From assembly GCA_016124455.1 (NCBI GenBank), contig WGNQ01000004.1, forward strand, positions 164,683 through 228,682: a stretch of 64,000 bases of DNA, written 5' to 3'. A program made the position numbers and the translations under genes. Positions 56,450-64,000 of this stretch are shown piece by piece. This DNA is from Sideroxydans sp. Lineage in GTDB: Bacteria > Pseudomonadota > Gammaproteobacteria > Burkholderiales > Gallionellaceae. The notes under the pieces were generated by a model, which was given only the letters and a program-made list of their open reading frames with translations, searched no databases and was not told the DNA's origin. The number at the start of each line of letters is the position of its first letter. The first letter of the stretch is position 1.

Positions 56450-57035
56450 TTTTTGCCCCTTCTGTGGCAGCCTGTTTCTCTGCCATCACGGTTTGATAGG
56501 CTTCGGTGGCGGCGGCAATATTGCCTTCCGCTACCTTGCCGGAGAATCTGCCGTTGATCGCTGCGATGACCGACTCCAGTTTGATGAGGCCGGTAATCGC
56601 GGCGAAGCCGCCGAGCAACGCGATGTTGGGAATGGGGCGGCCGAGATGCTTGAGACCGATCTCGGTGGCAGGTACGGTGCACAAATGGTCGGCGCGGCAG
56701 TCCTTGAGCAGTTCGTCCAGGCCCAGTTCGGCGAGTGTCCTGCCAGTGTTGATCAACACGTAGCCGTCGTGCCTGAAGCCCGCGAATACGTTGACCTGGT
56801 GCAGCAGGGTGGGATCCTGAATGATCAGCGCATCCGGTTCCATGATCGGCTCGCGCAGGCGGATGGTTTTGTGGTCGATGCGGCAGAAAGCCACCACCGG
56901 TGCGCCGGTGCGCTCGGAACCGAAGCTGGGGAAGGCCTGCGCATGATGCCCCTCGCCGAAGGCGGCGACCGACAGCATCTCGGCGGCGGTGACTACGCCC
57001 TGACCGCCCCGACCGTGAATTCGCACCTGGAACAT
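56442..57035 (-). CDS. porG: Pyruvate (2-oxoacid):ferredoxin oxidoreductase gamma subunit (start approximate)
   Basis: MFQVRIHGRGGQGVVTAAEMLSVAAFGEGHHAQAFPSFGSERTGAPVVAF. Confidence 0.93.
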   Translation of the reverse strand: MFQVRIHGRGGQGVVTAAEMLSVAAFGEGHHAQAFPSFGSERTGAPVVAFCRIDHKTIRLREPIMEPDALIIQDPTLLHQVNVFAGFRHDGYVLINTGRTLAELGLDELLKDCRADHLCTVPATEIGLKHLGRPIPNIALLGGFAAITGLIKLESVIAAINGRFSGKVAEGNIAAATEAYQTVMAEKQAATEGAKNA

Positions 57036-57131
57036 TTCGTTACCCCGCATCAGCGTAATTGCATGCTACCGTTTTTGAATTCTACTCCATAACCTTTACA
57101 GTTTGAGGGGGGCGGTCTGGCGGGTACCTGC

Positions 57132-57626
57132 TTAATTTACACCGAGCAACTCGATGTCGAAAATCAGCGGCGTATCCGGCAGGACTGCCACGCCGCCGGC
57201 ACTGAGGGTGGTGTAAGCGAGCCCGCCCGGGATGATCAATGTGCGCTGCCCGTCCACTTTCATGCCGGTTATTCCTTCATCCCAGCCCTTGATCACCCGT
57301 CCTGCCCCCAGCTTGAACCTGAACGGCTTGCCGCGGTCGAGCGAGCTGTCAATGCGCTGGCCGCGATAGCCGGGCCGGGATTCGTCGTATAACCAGCCGG
57401 TGTAATTGATCGATACCGTCTGGCCGGCAATGGCTGCGGGGCCGGTACCGACCTTGATATCTTCCTTGATTGCATCGGCTGCATCAGCCGCCTGGGCGGG
57501 AGGCGGGGCGGGTTTTGCCGGGTTTGCATGTCTGGCTGTTTGCGCAGTTTTCCCATAGCAGGGGACGGTCGAGAAAATGCCGATGGAGAGCAACGCAGCC
57601 AGGGGGAGCAAAGCAGCACGTTTCAT
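57132..57626 (-). CDS. FKBP-type peptidyl-prolyl isomerase, diverged paralogue
   Basis: Signal peptide; [13 protein letters not shown]...GAGRVIKGWDEGITGMKVDGQRTLIIP. Confidence 0.88.
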   Translation of the reverse strand: MKRAALLPLAALLSIGIFSTVPCYGKTAQTARHANPAKPAPPPAQAADAADAIKEDIKVGTGPAAIAGQTVSINYTGWLYDESRPGYRGQRIDSSLDRGKPFRFKLGAGRVIKGWDEGITGMKVDGQRTLIIPGGLAYTTLSAGGVAVLPDTPLIFDIELLGVN

Positions 57627-57635
57627 GTGCTGTGA

Positions 57636-58088
57636 TCAGCGTACGTCGAGCAATTCCACATCAAATACCAGCGCCGCGTTTGGCGGGATTACTCCGCCTG
57701 CGCCGCGCGCACCGTAGCCGAGGCTGGCCGGGATCACCAGCGTGCGCTGTCCGCCGACCTTCATGCCTGCCACGCCCTGGTCCCAGCCCTTGATCACCTG
57801 GCCGGCACCCAGCGTGAACTCGAACGGCGTGCCGCGGTCGCGCGAACTGTCGAAGCGCGTACCGTGATGGTTGGGTATCGACTCATCGTACAGCCAGCCG
57901 GTGTAATGTACGGATACCGTCTTGCCGGCGGTAGCCTCCGCCCCGGTGCCGAGCTTGACGTCGGTCTTGCCCAGTTCGGTGATTTTGTCCGCGCCGGCTG
58001 GCGCGGCGGTAGTCTGGCCGGAGCAGGCGGTGGTGGCTAGGGTGGCGGACAGCAGCAGGGCCAGCGGGAACAGGATGCGATGGTTCAT
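57636..58088 (-). CDS. FKBP-type peptidyl-prolyl isomerase (lipoprotein-like signal)
   Basis: Lipobox-like [18 protein letters not shown]...[14 protein letters not shown]...[39 protein letters not shown]. Confidence 0.93.
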   Translation of the reverse strand: MNHRILFPLALLLSATLATTACSGQTTAAPAGADKITELGKTDVKLGTGAEATAGKTVSVHYTGWLYDESIPNHHGTRFDSSRDRGTPFEFTLGAGQVIKGWDQGVAGMKVGGQRTLVIPASLGYGARGAGGVIPPNAALVFDVELLDVR

Positions 58089-58102
58089 GATGTATTCCTG
58101 AA

Positions 58103-61825
<3,723 letters not shown>

Positions 61826-61876
61826 GGTTCAAGGTTCAAAAAATGAACGCGGATTTTAGCATGTAACCTGAAGCGG

Positions 61877-63373
61877 CTAGCCTTGGCGATCCATGCGGCG
61901 ATACTGCACGGCTTCTGCAATATGTGCGGCTTGAATGTCGCCGCTGTCCGCGAGGTCGGCGATGGTGCGGGCAACCTTGAGGATGCGGTGATAGGCGCGT
62001 GCCGACAGGTTGAGGCGGGAGATGGCCTGTCGCAGCAACGCTTCGCCTTGGGCATCCGGCGCGCACAGCGCCTCGATTTCGCTGACGGTGAGTTGCGCAT
62101 TGGGTTTGCCCTGCCGTTGCAGGGCGCGCTGTCGTGCAGCTTCCGCCCTGGCCTGAATGTCCGGGCTGGATTCGCCGTCGGCATGTTTGAGCAAATCTTC
62201 CTGGGGTACGGCGGCCACTTCGATCTGGATATCGATGCGATCGAGCAACGGGCCGGAAATCTTGCCGCGGTAGCGTGCGATCTGGTCTGGCGTGCAGCGG
62301 CACTTGCCGTTGTAGTGGCCGAGGTAGCCGCACGGGCACGGGTTCATTGCCGCCACCAGCTGGAATTGCGCCTTGAAATCGGCACGGCGTGCCGCACGCG
62401 AGATGGTGATGCGCCCGCTTTCCAGCGGTTCGCGCAGCACTTCGAGCACGCCGCGGTCAAATTCCGGCAGTTCGTCCAGAAACAGTACGCCATGCATGGC
62501 GACGGAAATTTCGCCGGGACGTGGATTGCTGCCGCCGCCGACCAGCGCTACCGCCGAAGCCGTATGATGTGGCGCCCGGTAAGGCCTGGCTTTCCAGCGG
62601 CTGACGTCGAAAGTGCCGCCTAACGATTGCATGGCGGCGCTCTCCAGCGCTTCGGCTTCGCTCATCTGCGGCAGGATGCCGGGAAAACGCGCGGCCAGCA
62701 TGGACTTGCCGGTACCGGGCGGGCCGGACATCAATACGCTGTGGCCGCCTGCGGCGGCAATTTCCAGTGCGCGCTTGGCCTGCCCCTGTCCTTTGACTTC
62801 ACGCATGTCGGCATAGTGTGAAACGGCGGGTTGCGCGTCGGGGATAAAGCGCTCCAGCGACTCGCGTCCGGCCAAGTGTGCTGCCACCTGCAGCAACGAT
62901 TGTGCAGGATACACGGCGGCATCCTGCACCAGCGCGGCTTCGGGGGCATTGGCCTCAGGCAGTACGAAGGCGCGGCCACAGTTTGCAGCCTGGTAAGTCA
63001 TGGCCAGCGCACCGCGGATCGCCCGCAACTCACCGGTAAGCGCCAGTTCGCCCGCGTATTCGTATTCGGCCAGGCGATCGACGGGGATTTGTCCCGATGC
63101 GGCAAGGATGCCCAGCGCGATGGGCAGGTCAAAGCGGCCGCTTTCCTTGGGCAGGTCGGCAGGTGCCAGATTGACGGTAATCCGTTTGACCGGGAATTCG
63201 AACTGGCAATTCTGCAAGGCAGCACGGACGCGGTCTTTGCTCTCTTTTACCTCGGCTTCGGGCAGGCCGACAATGGTGAAGCTGGGCAGGCCATTGGCCA
63301 GATGCACTTCGACCGTGACCGGCGCAGCATCCATGCCGGAAAGGGCGCGGCTATATAAGACCGCGAGCGACAT
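61877..63373 (-). CDS. comM: YifB/ComM family Mg-chelatase-like AAA ATPase
   Basis: GPPGTGKSMLAARFPGILP; RPYRAPHHTASAVALVGGGSNPRPGEISVAMHGVLFLDELPEF. Confidence 0.96.
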   Translation of the reverse strand: MSLAVLYSRALSGMDAAPVTVEVHLANGLPSFTIVGLPEAEVKESKDRVRAALQNCQFEFPVKRITVNLAPADLPKESGRFDLPIALGILAASGQIPVDRLAEYEYAGELALTGELRAIRGALAMTYQAANCGRAFVLPEANAPEAALVQDAAVYPAQSLLQVAAHLAGRESLERFIPDAQPAVSHYADMREVKGQGQAKRALEIAAAGGHSVLMSGPPGTGKSMLAARFPGILPQMSEAEALESAAMQSLGGTFDVSRWKARPYRAPHHTASAVALVGGGSNPRPGEISVAMHGVLFLDELPEFDRGVLEVLREPLESGRITISRAARRADFKAQFQLVAAMNPCPCGYLGHYNGKCRCTPDQIARYRGKISGPLLDRIDIQIEVAAVPQEDLLKHADGESSPDIQARAEAARQRALQRQGKPNAQLTVSEIEALCAPDAQGEALLRQAISRLNLSARAYHRILKVARTIADLADSGDIQAAHIAEAVQYRRMDRQG

Positions 63374-63376
63374 GGC

Positions 63377-63616
63377 CTATTGGTTCGGGCCGGCTTCGAG
63401 ATTTGCGACGCGCGCTTCCAGTTCATCCAGCTTCTGTCGCGTGCGCGCCAGAAGCTGGGTCTGGATGTCGAACTCCTCGCGCGTCACCAGATCCAGCTTG
63501 GCAAAACCTTGGGCCAGCAGGGCGCGGGCGTTCTTCTCGAAATCCTTGACCGGGCTATTGGCGACAGCCTCATTCAATTTGGCGGAAATCTCGTCTAAAA
63601 ATTTTAGGTTGTCCAT
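63377..63616 (-). CDS. ubiK: Ubiquinone biosynthesis accessory factor UbiK (BMFP family)
   Basis: 79-aa coiled coil; KDFEKNARALLAQGFAKLDLVTREEFDIQTQLLARTRQKLDELEARV. Confidence 0.93.
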   Translation of the reverse strand: MDNLKFLDEISAKLNEAVANSPVKDFEKNARALLAQGFAKLDLVTREEFDIQTQLLARTRQKLDELEARVANLEAGPNQ

Positions 63617-63869
63617 ATCATTTTTACGTTACAATTATATTAAGGTTAAGTGTAGCAAACTTAGCTCGCACCATAAGCCACTCTTGATGGGTGGGCAAGT
63701 GGGGCGTCTGCGCGGGACTTTGCAGCACCGTCGCGCCGGCCTAGCCCGGTTTGTCCATGTCTGGTTATAACTACTAAGTACATTTGAGACAAGGAATTTG
63801 CGTTTACGCAATGCGGGGGCGTTTTTGCCTCGTTTACAACTTTTAATTTAGAGAGATTAAGGAAACATC

Positions 63870-64000
63870 ATGCAAAAGAGCAAACTGCTGGTTGCCGTAC
63901 TGGGTACTTTGGTTGCGATGCCTGCCTTGGCTGAAGATTCGCCATTTTCTGCAAACGTCAGCCTGGTAAGCAATTACCTGTATCGCGGTATCTCGCAAAC
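63870..64000 (+). CDS. TorF-family putative porin, N-terminal fragment (3' end outside window)
   Basis: Translation MQKSKLLVAVLGTLVAMPALAEDSPFSANVSLVSNYLYRGISQ: signal peptide and typical SNYLYRGISQ. Confidence 0.8.
   Translation, partial: MQKSKLLVAVLGTLVAMPALAEDSPFSANVSLVSNYLYRGISQ

Noticed and set aside
61826-61876. Cobalamin, SAM or SAH riboswitch upstream of metH
   Set aside because: Only about 50 nt separate metH from comM, too little for those aptamers unless inside comM; no recognisable motif by eye.

Overview
The window is GC-rich chromosomal DNA, probably betaproteobacterial (Nitrosomonadales/Gallionellaceae-like by gene content and order; this assignment is an inference). Most of it is dense core gene content: dgt (3' end), gltBD, hemE, priA, petABC (cytochrome bc1), argS, dsbA, gatCAB, mreBCD-mrdA-rodA-rlpA, xerC-DUF484-dapF, tag, a tRNA-Arg(CCG), an arsR-arsC-acr3 cassette with a uspA and a P-type ATPase, slt, cca, ttcA, mpl, a porGAB set followed by a GltD/ferredoxin fusion, metH, comM/yifB and ubiK, ending in the 5' end of a TorF-like porin. 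No CRISPR array, prophage, intact IS or obvious defence island was seen. The observations most worth a second look are: (1) a sharp GC and codon-usage dip of about 250 nt inside gatB, suggesting a mosaic recombinant gene; (2) a cluster of three DnaA-box-like sites in 35 bp upstream of priA; (3) a low-GC islet at about 15.0-15.9 kb with imperfect direct repeats, two orphan small genes and tandem hairpins; (4) a protein with tandem-duplicated sensor modules and a CheW domain, with no obvious TM helices, convergent with a cyclase-FHA protein; (5) a POR operon with a GltD-ferredoxin fusion; (6) a P-type ATPase with unusual ion-site motifs. Nothing seen amounts to a clear, wholly undescribed system.
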